A stretch of DNA of 50,343 nt from Deinococcus sedimenti (GTDB lineage: Bacteria; Deinococcota; Deinococci; Deinococcales; Deinococcaceae), in NCBI RefSeq assembly GCF_014648135.1, contig NZ_BMQN01000018.1, positions 1-50,343 of the forward strand. Reading direction: 5' to 3'. Made by a program: the position numbers and the translations under genes. Shown piece after piece: positions 1-8,088 of this stretch. The notes below the pieces were generated by a model. That model did not search any database and was not told the DNA's origin. It saw nothing but the letters and a program-made list of their open reading frames with translations. Position 1 is the first letter of the stretch, and every line of letters begins with the position of its first letter.

Positions 1-15
1 GTGCGGGACTGGCTC

Positions 16-462
16 TCACGGCCGCAGGGCGTCTCCTGTCGGGCATAGTTCCAGCCAACTACCCAGGTAAGTGACTCCGTGTTTCTCCATCCATTCCCTC
101 GGAGCCGCGCTGTTTTCAGGCACAGCGTATCCGCCCTCACCGCTTATGACGATTTCGCCACCATCCAGCCCGTGATTGAGCAGCAGGTCAAGGTCTTCGG
201 GGGCCAGCTTCTCCGTGTGAATGATCTCATCCCCGATGCGAATGGTTCCACCGTTGTTGGCCGCTTCAGCATGTAGGCAGGCTTCCTCGCGTACCCGGTC
301 AGACAAGCCGTCCCGCCCGGTGATGACCGCCAATTTGAGATCCAGAGTGCGAAGTTCCGCCAGGAGGGCTGACGTTTCCACGTTCAGATTCTTGTCCTGA
401 TCGGGAATCAGCGTGCCGTCCAGATCGAAAGCGAGGAGCGCGGGACGGAAGGGGGGCAGCAT
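16..462 (-). CDS. HAD-superfamily (Cof-like) hydrolase, probably 3'-truncated
   Basis: The 148-residue product begins with the HAD motif I, FDLDGTLIP (about residues 12-20), whose two aspartates act as nucleophile and acid/base in phosphoryl transfer. Motif II is VITGRDG (about 46-52). Cof-type HAD phosphatases are usually 250-280 residues with a cap and a C-terminal DD motif; this frame stops before those, so the gene is probably frameshifted or truncated at the window edge. The start is supported by a leaderless -10 box TAGCAT ending 6 nt before the ATG. An IS4-family element lies 80 bp upstream. Substrate unknown. Confidence 0.65.
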   Translation of the reverse strand: MLPPFRPALLAFDLDGTLIPDQDKNLNVETSALLAELRTLDLKLAVITGRDGLSDRVREEACLHAEAANNGGTIRIGDEIIHTEKLAPEDLDLLLNHGLDGGEIVISGEGGYAVPENSAAPREWMEKHGVTYLGSWLELCPTGDALRP

Positions 463-544
463 TCAATCATGCTAGGGTCTGTAGGACAAGTAGGAACAAA
501 TCCTGAGCAACGACCCAGACGCAGAGCTATTCGAAGACGAGCCG

Positions 545-1527
545 CTCAGCACCTGACACTTCGGGAATTTGACGTGTGGGTGGTCGGGAAAGGCGTCCTG
601 AGCAGCTCAAGGCAGACCCAGAAGGCCTTCCCGTCCCACCGCACGGCCTGACTCAGCACCTGCCACCCGATGCGCACCTGACTGACCACCGCCCGTCCCC
701 GGTTGTCCTGCCGCTGTGGGCTCTCTTGCACGGTCTGCGCGCCCACCCGGGCCATCCACGCCAGCGCGACACACAGCAGCCCGAACAGCCGGGAGATCCG
801 CTCAGGCGCCGTCATGTCCGTGGCCTCCAGGTTCAGCCCGCGGCCCTTCAACGACGAGAACGCGGACTCGATCCCCCAGCGGAGACGATACGTGCTCAGC
901 ACGTCCAGGAAGGGCAAATCCGAGGCGACGATCACCCTGTCCCCCGCGGGGGACAGGGTGATGACCACGTGCATCCATCCGCCGTACACCCAGGTGCGCT
1001 CGAAGAGCGTGCGAACTTCCCCCGGTTGCAGGGTGGTGAACAGATCTCGGGCCAGGTCATCCTCGATGCGGGTGTTCTCCCGGATGCGCAGGCACTGCCG
1101 GATGCGTTTCCAGCGCAGAAAACTGCACCACTCCTGCCCCACGAACTCCCGGTCCGCGATCAAGACGGCCCAGCGCTTGGCGGGCAGGACCTTGAGGACC
1201 CGGGCGACCAGGAGGATGCGGGCCGCGGTGCTGCTGTTGCCCTGGTGCGGTAAGATCGACCACACCAGGGGGATGACCGCGCCGCCAGAAGGGCGCCCAG
1301 GACCAGGATGTTCAGCGGGGTCTGGCCGTAGTGCCACGTCGTCCGGTCCATGCTCAGGGTGAGCTTGCCGTCGGGGAGCAGGGGAAGCAGGTGGGTTTTC
1401 AGGTGGGTCGCGAGCGTGTCAGCATGGAAGCGGGCAGAACCTTGGATCGTCACAGACCAAGATGCTGCTTTTTGTCATGCCGCACTGCGTTCAGGACGCC
1501 GTTTCTTGCGAAGTGTCAGGTGCTGAG
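545..1527 (-). mobile_element. IS4-family insertion sequence with perfect 19-bp terminal inverted repeats
   Basis: The left end at 545-563 (CTCAGCACCTGACACTTCG) and the right end at 1509-1527 are perfect reverse complements over 19 bp and bracket one transposase reading path, giving a 983-bp element. I see no direct target duplication in the flanks (left ...AGACGAGCCG, right GATGGGCCCT...). This suggests an old insertion or a rearrangement through the element. The transposase is frameshifted, so the copy is probably not autonomous. Confidence 0.85.
546..1453 (-). pseudogene. IS4-family transposase, frameshifted
   Basis: The N-terminal part reads from 1453 in one frame: it starts MTIQGSARF and carries the first catalytic Asp in SMDRTTW. 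It then runs on in another frame from about 1290 to 546, with the second Asp in LIADREFVG and the Y-R-E-K signature in YRLRWGIESAFSSLKGRG. The two frames join at about 1283-1288, where the lost base fits a one-nucleotide deletion in a GCCGCC(C)AG run. The residues before and after the join read as one continuous IS4 DDE transposase, so this is a simple mutation rather than two genes. Confidence 0.82.
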
Positions 1528-1652
1528 GATGGGCCCTACATGCTGTCGGTCCTGGATGCGATCCGGGTCCCGGTGCCGGGTCTGGTCGACCTCGAAAGCG
1601 TCCATTCGTACGTCGCGTAGATCGGGCTAACGGAGCGCGTGTCTTCTGACAG

Positions 1653-1905
1653 CAATTGATGTGCCGAGGGATCCGCTGTGTGTGCCCGGAACGCGAAGAT
1701 TCGAAGCGAACGCGACTCGAACGGAGGAGCGCGGGTGGAAGGCCACCAGCGTTTGACCATGCGGCTTACCGAGGACGGCAGGTGGTGGAGCGCTGCATCA
1801 ACCGGATGAAAGATTTTCGTGCGTAGGCAACACGCTATGAGAAGCGCGGGCGTTGCTTTCTCGCGGTCGTCTTGGTCGTAGCGGTGATGCTGTGGCTCTC
1901 ATCGA
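1653..1905 (+). pseudogene. IS5-type DDE transposase remnant (C-terminal part)
   Basis: In the frame of ATG 1659 the translation reads [13 protein letters not shown], then [30 protein letters not shown], a TAG stop at 1824-1826, then ATRYEKRGRCFLAVVLV. This is the usual C-terminal layout of IS5-superfamily transposases: a GGRPP..FD..Y segment, the VERC.NR.K catalytic-Glu helix, then ATRY.K and a hydrophobic tail. The frame is closed upstream by a TGA at 1647, so the N-terminal two thirds are missing. No terminal repeats were found. The 1528-1652 stretch beside it shows no recognisable gene. Confidence 0.7.
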
Positions 1906-2034
1906 TAAACAGACCCTGGGCCCGAGCCAGGTGGCCTGGCACCGTCGGGAGCCACTCCCCGTCCATCCACACCAGGACGTCTGGTCACAGCGCCTGGAGC
2001 AGGGACCGCGTCATCCAGTACGGAGCGCGGTCAT

Positions 2035-2493
2035 TCACCGCGTCAGCCTTGGGGCCGCTTCCGCCTCCAGGGCCCGCCAGGCCGGCTGGCTCGGCCTCCC
2101 CCTTGCACTCAGCAGCGCCCGGGTGAGCTGCTCCGTGACGGGTTCCAGGGCGCGGAAGACGGTGGACCGGGCGAATTCCCGCGCGGGGGAGTCGGCCGGG
2201 CCGACCGCTTCGGTCAGGTCCATCGCGGCCGTGTCCAGCGGCCAGAGCACCACGTGCACCAGCTCGTGCACGATGGTCTCTTCCTCATCCCGGAAGGGCG
2301 TCTCGGACAGCAGCAGCAGGGCCGCCTTGTGCACGGGGTCGACCTTGATGTCCCCGCTCTGCCAGGGGCGCTTGAACGTCACGAGGTCCAGGCGAATCGT
2401 CCAGTCGCTGAGGCCCAGCAGGCCCTGCCACTGCCGGACCAGGGCCTCCAGCTGCTCCCGGCCCAGGCTCTCGAAGGTCGTCATGCTGGCCAT
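2035..2493 (-). CDS. HELVH zinc-site protein (SprT/metalloprotease-like), unknown function
   Basis: A 152-residue product with the zinc-binding HExxH motif as HELVH near the middle, preceded by a segment rich in hydrophobic and acidic residues. This resembles small single-domain putative metallopeptidases and SprT-like folds, but no subfamily is certain. The start at 2493 is chosen because an AGGAG sequence precedes it; a second in-frame ATG at 2484 has better spacing from that site. The frame stays open further upstream, but that part is low-complexity and lacks a start signal. A cytosolic location is expected because no signal peptide is visible. Confidence 0.7.
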   Translation of the reverse strand: MASMTTFESLGREQLEALVRQWQGLLGLSDWTIRLDLVTFKRPWQSGDIKVDPVHKAALLLLSETPFRDEEETIVHELVHVVLWPLDTAAMDLTEAVGPADSPAREFARSTVFRALEPVTEQLTRALLSARGRPSQPAWRALEAEAAPRLTR

Positions 2494-2591
2494 TGTCTCC
2501 TGCGCCCCAGGCGCCGGACTGGTCAAGTGTGCAAGACGTCCTGCAGGAAGGACGTCGAGGGTAGACCCCGCTTTCCCTTGCTGCGGCCTGG

Positions 2592-2837
2592 TCACCTGGG
2601 GGACTGGTCCGCCCCAGCCTTGAATAAGCCTCGGAGGGCCGGCACGTACCGGTCCTTGGCGTTCCCCTGTAGCCGGGGCGGCGGCAGGGTCATGAATGCT
2701 GTCCACACCTGCACCGAGCTCAGGCTGGGAAGGTGCTCCCAATCCCGCTGAGGTAAGGGGCTGTCTGCGTAACTCACCGTCCACCCGGGCCAGCGTTCCC
2801 CGAGGAGCCGAAGGTGGGCCTCGCGCTCGTGCGGCAC
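2592..2837 (-). CDS. Small hypothetical protein
   Basis: An 81-residue frame starting with GTG (VPHEREAHLRL). It has several aromatic residues, a segment QVWTAFMTLPPP, and a basic end AKDRYVPALRGLFKAG. It lies between the HELVH protein gene and the HD-domain gene on the same strand. Composition fits a real small protein, but I recognise no family and the start is uncertain. Confidence 0.4.
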   Translation of the reverse strand: MPHEREAHLRLLGERWPGWTVSYADSPLPQRDWEHLPSLSSVQVWTAFMTLPPPRLQGNAKDRYVPALRGLFKAGADQSPR

Positions 2838-2952
2838 GGGGGGCAGATCGGGGCCACGTCCGCGCCCGGCGAAGGCAGCACCTTCACGTTCACGTTGCCT
2901 GATTCGGCCTGATCCGCACGGGACCTGCCCTGACCTGACGCCTGGACTCCGG

Positions 2953-3567
2953 TCAGCGGCTGACCATCAGGGCTTCCGTGGGCAGGATCTGCGCGTCGAC
3001 GGCGGCGTCCAACAGGCACTCTGCATACGACCACAACGCCGGGAACGCCTCGAGACTCGACTGCTTGAGGCGCAGCAGGCGCTCGCGGGTCAGGTCAGGA
3101 TGCCGATCCGTGCAGCCCACGCCACCGGCGCCCCAGGACAGCAGCATCGGCTGCAGGGCGTCAATGGCCCGGGCGAAACGCGCTTCCGGGGACTGCCGGG
3201 CTTCGAACTCCTGCCACAGGCCCTGCCAGTGGCCCCGCTGGTCGTCGGGCAGCACAGCGAACAGACGATCCGCCGCCTGCTGCTCACGCTGTGCCTGGTG
3301 GGCCTGCGCGTCACCCGTCACGTCGAAGAAGGTGTCGCCGGCGTAGATCTCGACCAGGTCATGCACCAGCAACAATTCCACCACCCGGTTCAGGTTCGTG
3401 CCGGCCGGCGCGTACTCGCCAAGCGTGAGGGCCATCAAGGCCACGTGCCAGGAGTGCTCGGCGCTGTTCTCGACCCGGCTGTCGTCGTGCAACCGGGTGG
3501 TCCGGTTCACGCGCTTGAGGTGGTCGCAGGTGAGGAGGAACGCGATCTGGTCATCCAACCGGGGCAT
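2953..3567 (-). CDS. HD-domain phosphohydrolase (YfbR/HDDC2-type 5'-nucleotidase-like)
   Basis: The 204-residue product has the metal ligands of the HD superfamily: the EHSWH segment (His38, His41), HD at His69-Asp70, and a later Asp at about 136 in RAIDALQP. This pattern and length match the YfbR/HDDC2 group, whose members remove phosphate from deoxynucleoside 5'-monophosphates. Substrate here is inferred only from the family. The start is leaderless: TAGCGT (3573-3578 on the minus strand) ends 5 nt before the ATG. A monocistronic unit is likely, since neighbours are unrelated. Confidence 0.85.
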   Translation of the reverse strand: MPRLDDQIAFLLTCDHLKRVNRTTRLHDDSRVENSAEHSWHVALMALTLGEYAPAGTNLNRVVELLLVHDLVEIYAGDTFFDVTGDAQAHQAQREQQAADRLFAVLPDDQRGHWQGLWQEFEARQSPEARFARAIDALQPMLLSWGAGGVGCTDRHPDLTRERLLRLKQSSLEAFPALWSYAECLLDAAVDAQILPTEALMVSR

Positions 3568-3689
3568 GCGTCACGCTACCCGAGCGGGTCCAGGGCGAAG
3601 GAACGCGCGGCCACCTGACCGGGACGGCCCCCACTCCCGACGCAACTGAGGCTTCCAGAACGATTCCACTTGACGCCGGTCCAGGGGGT

Positions 3690-4280
3690 CTACGCTGGTG
3701 GTTCCGGGGTTTTTGCGGCCATCAAGTACGTGTCCAGCAGCGGGTAGACGTACCTTTTATTGTCAGGGACTGGGCCAAACGTCATCCGCCCGTACCGGCC
3801 ACGGCGGCTGAGCCAGAAACGCTGTTGCGTCCAGTTGTGCCTCACGGCGTCAATGTCCCGCCACGACATGAGACCGCACCCCGCGACCTCGATGCCCTGC
3901 GCGCTGACCACGACCTCAGCCCATCCTGAAAACGCGGCGGGCCACCCCAGCCACTGGAACACCCGCCGACTGCCCCACCGCCACGCCAGCCAGAGGCTGC
4001 AGATCGTTCCCAGCGACATGAAGAAGAACTGAGCGAACTGTGGTCCCGCCGTCGTTCCGTCCAGGGGTTGTCCTGGTCGCGTGGCGAACGCGAAGAGCAG
4101 AACAAGCCAGAGGCCGAACAACACCCGCTCACTCCAGGGGGTTGACCAGTGGTGTTCCTCCACGTGCAGGGTGTGCGTGAACGAGGACGGCACCATCCCG
4201 ACCATGCTAAGGCCACCGCGCATCAGAGTGGACCGTTGCGCCGAACAGCTCGGGCATGGGGAAAGGCTGCGCTGGTCCAT
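3690..4280 (-). CDS. Membrane protein with N-terminal CPSC knuckle, unknown function
   Basis: A 196-residue product. The N-terminus carries CPSC (about residues 9-12). Two hydrophobic segments follow, around VLFGLWLVLLFAFA and FAQFFFMSLGTICSLWLAW. The C-terminal half looks like a PH-like cytosolic domain (VVVSAQGIEVAGCGLMSWRDI). The start is fixed by GAGGAGGT immediately upstream of the ATG. Such small two-helix proteins with a bPH-type tail are common and mostly uncharacterised. No operon partner is obvious. Confidence 0.7.
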   Translation of the reverse strand: MDQRSLSPCPSCSAQRSTLMRGGLSMVGMVPSSFTHTLHVEEHHWSTPWSERVLFGLWLVLLFAFATRPGQPLDGTTAGPQFAQFFFMSLGTICSLWLAWRWGSRRVFQWLGWPAAFSGWAEVVVSAQGIEVAGCGLMSWRDIDAVRHNWTQQRFWLSRRGRYGRMTFGPVPDNKRYVYPLLDTYLMAAKTPEPPA

Positions 4281-4390
4281 GACCTCCTCAAGAAGGCGTG
4301 GGGAATTCAATGAGCACAGTGCGGTCCCAGTCCTCCTCACCCCACGTCTGCCTCTCCGCTCACCAGGGTGGGTCGAGGCGAGTCGCCTCC

Positions 4391-4705
4391 TCAGGGCCCC
4401 GTGCTGCGCGCGACCTCCGGACGAAGCAGCACTTCGGCCCCCGGTGCAGCCCGGTTCGGCTCGAACTCGAGAATCTGGTAGTCCGCGAGCTTGGCCTGCG
4501 CAAAGGGATCTTCCGCCAGTACCGCCTCGAGGTCCAGTCGGCCCACCCCGGTGGCCAGGATGACCCCGCCGGTCCGGGGCACCAGCGGCCCGGAGGCGAG
4601 GAAGACGCCTGCGGCGTACTGCCGGTCGAGAAAGGCGCGGTGGGCCTCCAGGGCCTGGTCGATGAGGGCGAGCGGCTGAACGTACTGCAGAACGACAAGA
4701 AACAT
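4391..4705 (-). CDS. YciI-like protein
   Basis: A 104-residue product that fits the YCII/DGPF fold. It starts MFLVVLQYVQPL, has a central helix HRAFLDRQYAAGVFLASGPL, and ends with the strand-rich DPFAQAKLADYQILEFEPN. The motif LASGPLVPRTGG is typical of the family, where a conserved His (here about 22) and Asp are thought to form the active site; reaction unknown. GGAGG sits 6 nt before ATG 4705; a GTG two codons earlier would overlap that site and is less likely. Confidence 0.85.
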   Translation of the reverse strand: MFLVVLQYVQPLALIDQALEAHRAFLDRQYAAGVFLASGPLVPRTGGVILATGVGRLDLEAVLAEDPFAQAKLADYQILEFEPNRAAPGAEVLLRPEVARSTGP

Positions 4706-4835
4706 GGGCACCCTCCGGGCCGCCTGGGGCGACGTGGCGTCATTGTGGCACCGGCCAGAGGCCCGAATTCACGTCAGGTCCTGTCGGGAACGGACAGTAG
4801 GGTCTGGTCATGTCGACCGCTGTTCAAGGAGAGAT

Positions 4836-5360
4836 CTGCATTTAAAAACACACGATGCGAGCCCGCTCGACCCCGCCGCGCTCATTCGTGACGTGTATGA
4901 GAGGGCTGGCCTGGCCCTGTCGAGCCCCGTCATTCAAGAGCCGGAAAGCGTCGAATATGGCGCCTCAACCTTTGGCGTTGGCGGTCGGAACGTGATCTTT
5001 CGAGTGGCGAAAACGACCCCCACGAAACTCGGCCAGTTCGTCACGCTCTGGAAGCGCAACGCCATGACGGCTAAGATTGTGCCCTTCGATGCGAGCGACC
5101 CTGTCGACGGTGTGGTGATTCACAGTGCGTGCGGTGGAGAGCAGGGCCAGTTCATCTTCGACCAGAAGACCATGGTGGAGCGAGGGGTGTTTTCGGTCTC
5201 AGGGCAAGGTGGAAAGCGTGCTCTGCGCATCTACCCTCCCTGGAGCAACCCCCTATCGAGGGAGGCCGTGAAGACCCAGCAGTGGCAGCAGAGATCCTTT
5301 GTTTCTCTTTCAGAAGCGGGCGGCGTGGATTCAGCCCGTTTGAAGGAGCTTCTTGGCTGA
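4836..5360 (+). CDS. MepB-family protein, start uncertain
   Basis: The family is recognised from the run EPESVEYGASTFGVGG and the strongly conserved VAKTTPTKLGQFVTLWKR. MepB-family proteins (about 150-170 residues) are widespread; the S. aureus member is encoded with a multidrug efflux system, but biochemical function is unknown. The start is a problem. A leaderless start is expected at ATG 4810, since TAGGGT ends 6 nt upstream, but that frame stops after 11 codons. In-frame choices are a CTG at 4836, just after AAGGAG, or a GTG at 4893 without a ribosome site. Either the start is unusual or the gene is frameshifted near its 5' end. Confidence 0.7.
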   Translation: MHLKTHDASPLDPAALIRDVYERAGLALSSPVIQEPESVEYGASTFGVGGRNVIFRVAKTTPTKLGQFVTLWKRNAMTAKIVPFDASDPVDGVVIHSACGGEQGQFIFDQKTMVERGVFSVSGQGGKRALRIYPPWSNPLSREAVKTQQWQQRSFVSLSEAGGVDSARLKELLG

Positions 5361-5608
5361 CGCCTCTTCAGAACGCGTCACGGGCACCAGGCAGATCCGC
5401 CCAGGCTGGCCTCCCCGTCATGAAAGCGGGCCTGCGCCAGTGGAATCAAGAGGTTCTGCCCGGATGAGTCTCACTGTGGCCGGCGGCGTCTGGGACGAGC
5501 CCTCCAGACGAAACCAGAGGCATCCCCCCGTTGAGCGTGACCGTGATTCGGTCCACTCGAAGGTCGGCTCCTGGTGGGTGGCGATTTTCGTCAGGCCCGT
5601 GGAGTGCC

Positions 5609-6289
5609 TCAGGGCAGGGTGCGCAGCTCCAGGGGCGGCAGTGGCCGGGTCATCCAGGCGCGCAACTCGTCCTTGCTGTGGCAGGCGTACACCGACCAGG
5701 TGCCCTTTGATGGGAGCTTGCGCTGCTGCTCGGGTCTCGCCGAGCACGCCTCACCCACCCCCTGAGCCATCGCGGCGTAGACCATGGCGGGGTAGATGTT
5801 GGGTTGGGTGACGCGCAGTAGGTCCACCACCAGGCGCTGCTCGTGGGGTGCGTCCTGTAGCGCGTCAAACGTCCAGGGATTCTTGGGCCGGGCTGACGCC
5901 GGCCCGGGGCGCGCGAAGGTGAAGCCCAGGGCCGTCAGCACGCCCTGGTTGACCTCGGCGCTCAGGCCCCACAGCACGGGGTCTTCTTCCACGTCGGCGC
6001 CTGGGGCCCCGAACGCGTAACGGTACTGCTCGGCGCCGCTTTCGAGGGTCTCGTGCTGGGTCCCCATCAGCGTGTAGCCGCTGCGGGCGATCAGGGCTTC
6101 GGCACCCGCCAGGATCGGCTCACCGGCGACCGGTGTGGGGAAGCTGGGCTCCGCCAGCGCCTTCGGGTTGAGCGCGGTGGTGGTCGCAGAGCTCTGGGTC
6201 TTCTGGCTGGCCTTGACGGCCGAGGTGGCCAGGGCGCCGGTCATGAAGGCGCCGAGAACGAGGGCGATGAGGGGGGCTCGCATAGGCAT
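5609..6289 (-). CDS. Secreted hypothetical protein
   Basis: A 226-residue product. The start at 6289 (MPMRAPLIALVLGAFMTGAL) is chosen because it opens directly with a signal-peptide hydrophobic core; a longer frame upstream adds only a polar Arg-rich lead. The mature part has two cysteines near the C-terminus (GEACSA and YACHSK) that could form a disulfide. No known domain is recognised. The 245 bp between this gene and the MepB-family gene show no convincing gene. Confidence 0.65.
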   Translation of the reverse strand: MPMRAPLIALVLGAFMTGALATSAVKASQKTQSSATTTALNPKALAEPSFPTPVAGEPILAGAEALIARSGYTLMGTQHETLESGAEQYRYAFGAPGADVEEDPVLWGLSAEVNQGVLTALGFTFARPGPASARPKNPWTFDALQDAPHEQRLVVDLLRVTQPNIYPAMVYAAMAQGVGEACSARPEQQRKLPSKGTWSVYACHSKDELRAWMTRPLPPLELRTLP

Positions 6290-6447
6290 CAGCGCATCAT
6301 AGGGGCGCGGGTCAGGCAGAGAGGACGCGTTTGCACGCTGCCAGCGGCGGCGCATGCAGGATGAACGCGAACCCTCTGCGCTCTTCGCGGGTGCCAGAAC
6401 AAGGCGACCAGGAAGGCATTGCGGCCCAGTACGGCCTGTTTTCGCCC

Positions 6448-6639
6448 CTAAGGTGATTCAGTGTCGTCGGGGTCGTGATCGTCGAGGCAGTTCAGGCAGA
6501 TGACGTAGATCAGCTCCGGAACGTACTGCTCGCATTCCGGGCACCATTCCTGCGTTTCGTGTTCGGTGGTGGGGCGGGGCTGAAGGGTGTGCTGGAGGAG
6601 TTCTGGGTCGGTGAGCAGGTCACGGAGCAGTTGGGTCAC
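6448..6639 (-). CDS. Small zinc-ribbon-like protein
   Basis: A 63-residue protein with two Cys pairs, EWCPECEQYV and VICLNCLDDH (CPEC and CLNC), which would suit one zinc site. The start is GTG, with GGGAGG about 7 nt upstream on the minus strand. The C-terminus is highly acidic (DDHDPDDTE). No family is recognised; nucleic-acid or protein binding is only a guess. Confidence 0.6.
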   Translation of the reverse strand: MTQLLRDLLTDPELLQHTLQPRPTTEHETQEWCPECEQYVPELIYVICLNCLDDHDPDDTESP

Positions 6640-6749
6640 GGCAGCCTCCCGCTTCAGGATGGCCTGTGCAGGGCGTGGCGTGCAAGGTGGTCAGGGTTGA
6701 CGGAACCGTGGTGGGCGTGGGCCAGGGCGGCGGTAGGCTGGGACCGAAC

Positions 6750-7028
6750 ATGGCTGACCTTAGTGACCGCAGGGACGTTCGGCGGGCCCTCGTGCACGTG
6801 CCCTCGCCGGACTGTGAGGGGGCCGGAGTCCGACTCGACATTCTGATGAGCGGCCTGGTGCGGTTGCAGGTGGTGTCGCCGGAAGGGGCCGTGCAGGCGT
6901 GGACGTGTGAGACGCTGGAGGAGGCCGGTCCGCTGGCGTCGGTTCATGTGCTGGACGACGCGCTCTGCGAGCAGTTTCTGTGGGAGTTGGACCTGATGGG
7001 CTTGCGTGGACCGTCCAGTTCCTCCGAG
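6750..7028 (+). pseudogene. Hypothetical gene cut at its 3' end by the IS6-family element
   Basis: The frame opens MADLSDRRDVRRALVHVP and stays protein-like (LDILMSGLVRLQVVSPEG, then LCEQFLWELDLMG) until it meets the left end of the insertion sequence at 7029. There it runs into the element and stops shortly after. A TAGGCT box about 10 nt before the ATG fits a leaderless start. The missing 3' part is not seen on the far side of the element. Function unknown. Confidence 0.5.
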
Positions 7029-7831
7029 GGTTCTGGCAACTTAATCTCGGTAGGTTGGTGAGCTGTGAGTGATCGGAAGCCCTACCGCCACCGTTTTCCC
7101 CTCAGCGTGATCGGCTACGCTCTGCGGCTGTACCATCGCTTCCCCCTCAGCCAGCGTGACGTTCAGGAACTGCTGCACGAGCGTGGCATCGTGGTCAGTC
7201 ACGAAACGCTGCGGCAATGGAACATCAAGTTCGCTCCCCTGCTGACGCAGGAACTGCGCCACCGGGAACCCCGCCGGGGTTCCCGGTGGTTCTTGGATGA
7301 GGTGTACGTCGAGATCGGTGGACAAAAACACTGGCTCTGGAGGGCGGTGGATGAGGAAGGAGCCGTCCTCGACATCCTGCTTCAGCCTCACCGGGACACA
7401 GTGGCCGCCCGAACCTTCTTCACCCGCCTGCTCGGTGAGTTTGAAGTCCCAGAGGCCATCCACACCGACAAGCTGTGGAGCTATGGCGCGGCTATGCGGG
7501 CACTTCCCGTGCTCCACAACGTGGAGCACGTCCAGGTCGTGTCTGCGGCCCGGTGCAACAACCTGATTGAGCAGTCTCATCGACCCACACGGCAACAGGA
7601 GCGAAGTCAACTGGGGTTCAAACGACGAGAGAGAACGCAGGAATTCCTTGCCCTGCATGCCCGAGTCTCGAACCTTCACCGCCACACCCGAACAACCGTT
7701 TCCGCCGGACTTCGACGACGCAACCAGACCGAGACACTTCGCCTCTGGCGAGAGGTGATGCAGCAGGTCGCTTGATTCTCAAGCGACCTGCTGTGCCCTT
7801 TCGGCCCCGCCGAGGTTAAGTTGCCAGAACC
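7029..7831 (+). mobile_element. IS6-family insertion sequence
   Basis: The element has 22-bp terminal inverted repeats: 7029-7050 (GGTTCTGGCAACTTAATCTC plus GG) and 7810-7831 (reverse strand), matching at 21 of 22 positions. It holds one IS6-type transposase. Eight bases outside each end (CCTCCGAG left, CCGCCGAG right) agree at 7 of 8, the size expected for IS6 target duplications. The two flanks do not rejoin into one gene, however, so deletion beside the element is likely. Length 803 bp. Confidence 0.9.
7065..7775 (+). CDS. IS6-family DDE transposase
   Basis: A 236-residue transposase of usual IS6/IS26 length, starting GTG (VSDRKPYRHRFP). It has the N-terminal HTH (LSQRDVQELLHERGIVVSHETLRQW). 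The catalytic triad lies in DEVYVEI, HTDKLWSYG and NNLIEQSHRPTRQQ, followed by the family's basic GFKRRERTQEFLALHARVSN segment. IS6 enzymes move by replicative transposition and can form cointegrates and adjacent deletions. The gene looks intact. A 31-bp near-perfect palindrome lies inside it at 7259-7289. Confidence 0.93.
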   Translation: MSDRKPYRHRFPLSVIGYALRLYHRFPLSQRDVQELLHERGIVVSHETLRQWNIKFAPLLTQELRHREPRRGSRWFLDEVYVEIGGQKHWLWRAVDEEGAVLDILLQPHRDTVAARTFFTRLLGEFEVPEAIHTDKLWSYGAAMRALPVLHNVEHVQVVSAARCNNLIEQSHRPTRQQERSQLGFKRRERTQEFLALHARVSNLHRHTRTTVSAGLRRRNQTETLRLWREVMQQVA

Positions 7832-8064
7832 CCGCCGAGATTGAACTTGATCGGCACGGCACTCCCGGCCTTGACGGTGTTCACGACGCCGCTCATGTCG
7901 ACCGTCTGGAAGAACCCGGTGAACGCGTACGTCACGTTGATGGGGAACGTGCCGCTGGCGATGTTGCCGGCGCCGTCGGTGGCGGTGCAGGTGGGGGTGG
8001 TGGTGCCGACCTTCAGGTGACTTCCGAGGGCCTCGCCCGGTACCTGGACCTGAACTGACGACCG
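7816..8064 (-). pseudogene. Fragment of a PxKF-motif surface or exported protein gene
   Basis: On the minus strand the frame reads TPTCTATDGAGNIASGTFPI, then VTYAFTGFFQTVDMSGVVN, then TVKAGSAVPIKFNLGG, where it meets the insertion sequence and ends at a TAA inside the element's terminal repeat. The last segment is the PxKFxLGG motif that ends Ig/HYR-like exported proteins in Deinococcus and relatives. The frame is closed upstream by a TGA at 8065-8067, so neither end of the original gene remains. Confidence 0.65.
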
Positions 8065-8088
8065 TCACCTGCACATCGCCGCGCCGGG

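Noticed and set aside
1283..1290. Programmed frameshift in the IS4-type transposase
   Set aside because: IS4 transposases are normally made from one frame and there is no slippery run with a downstream hairpin; a single-base deletion explains it better.
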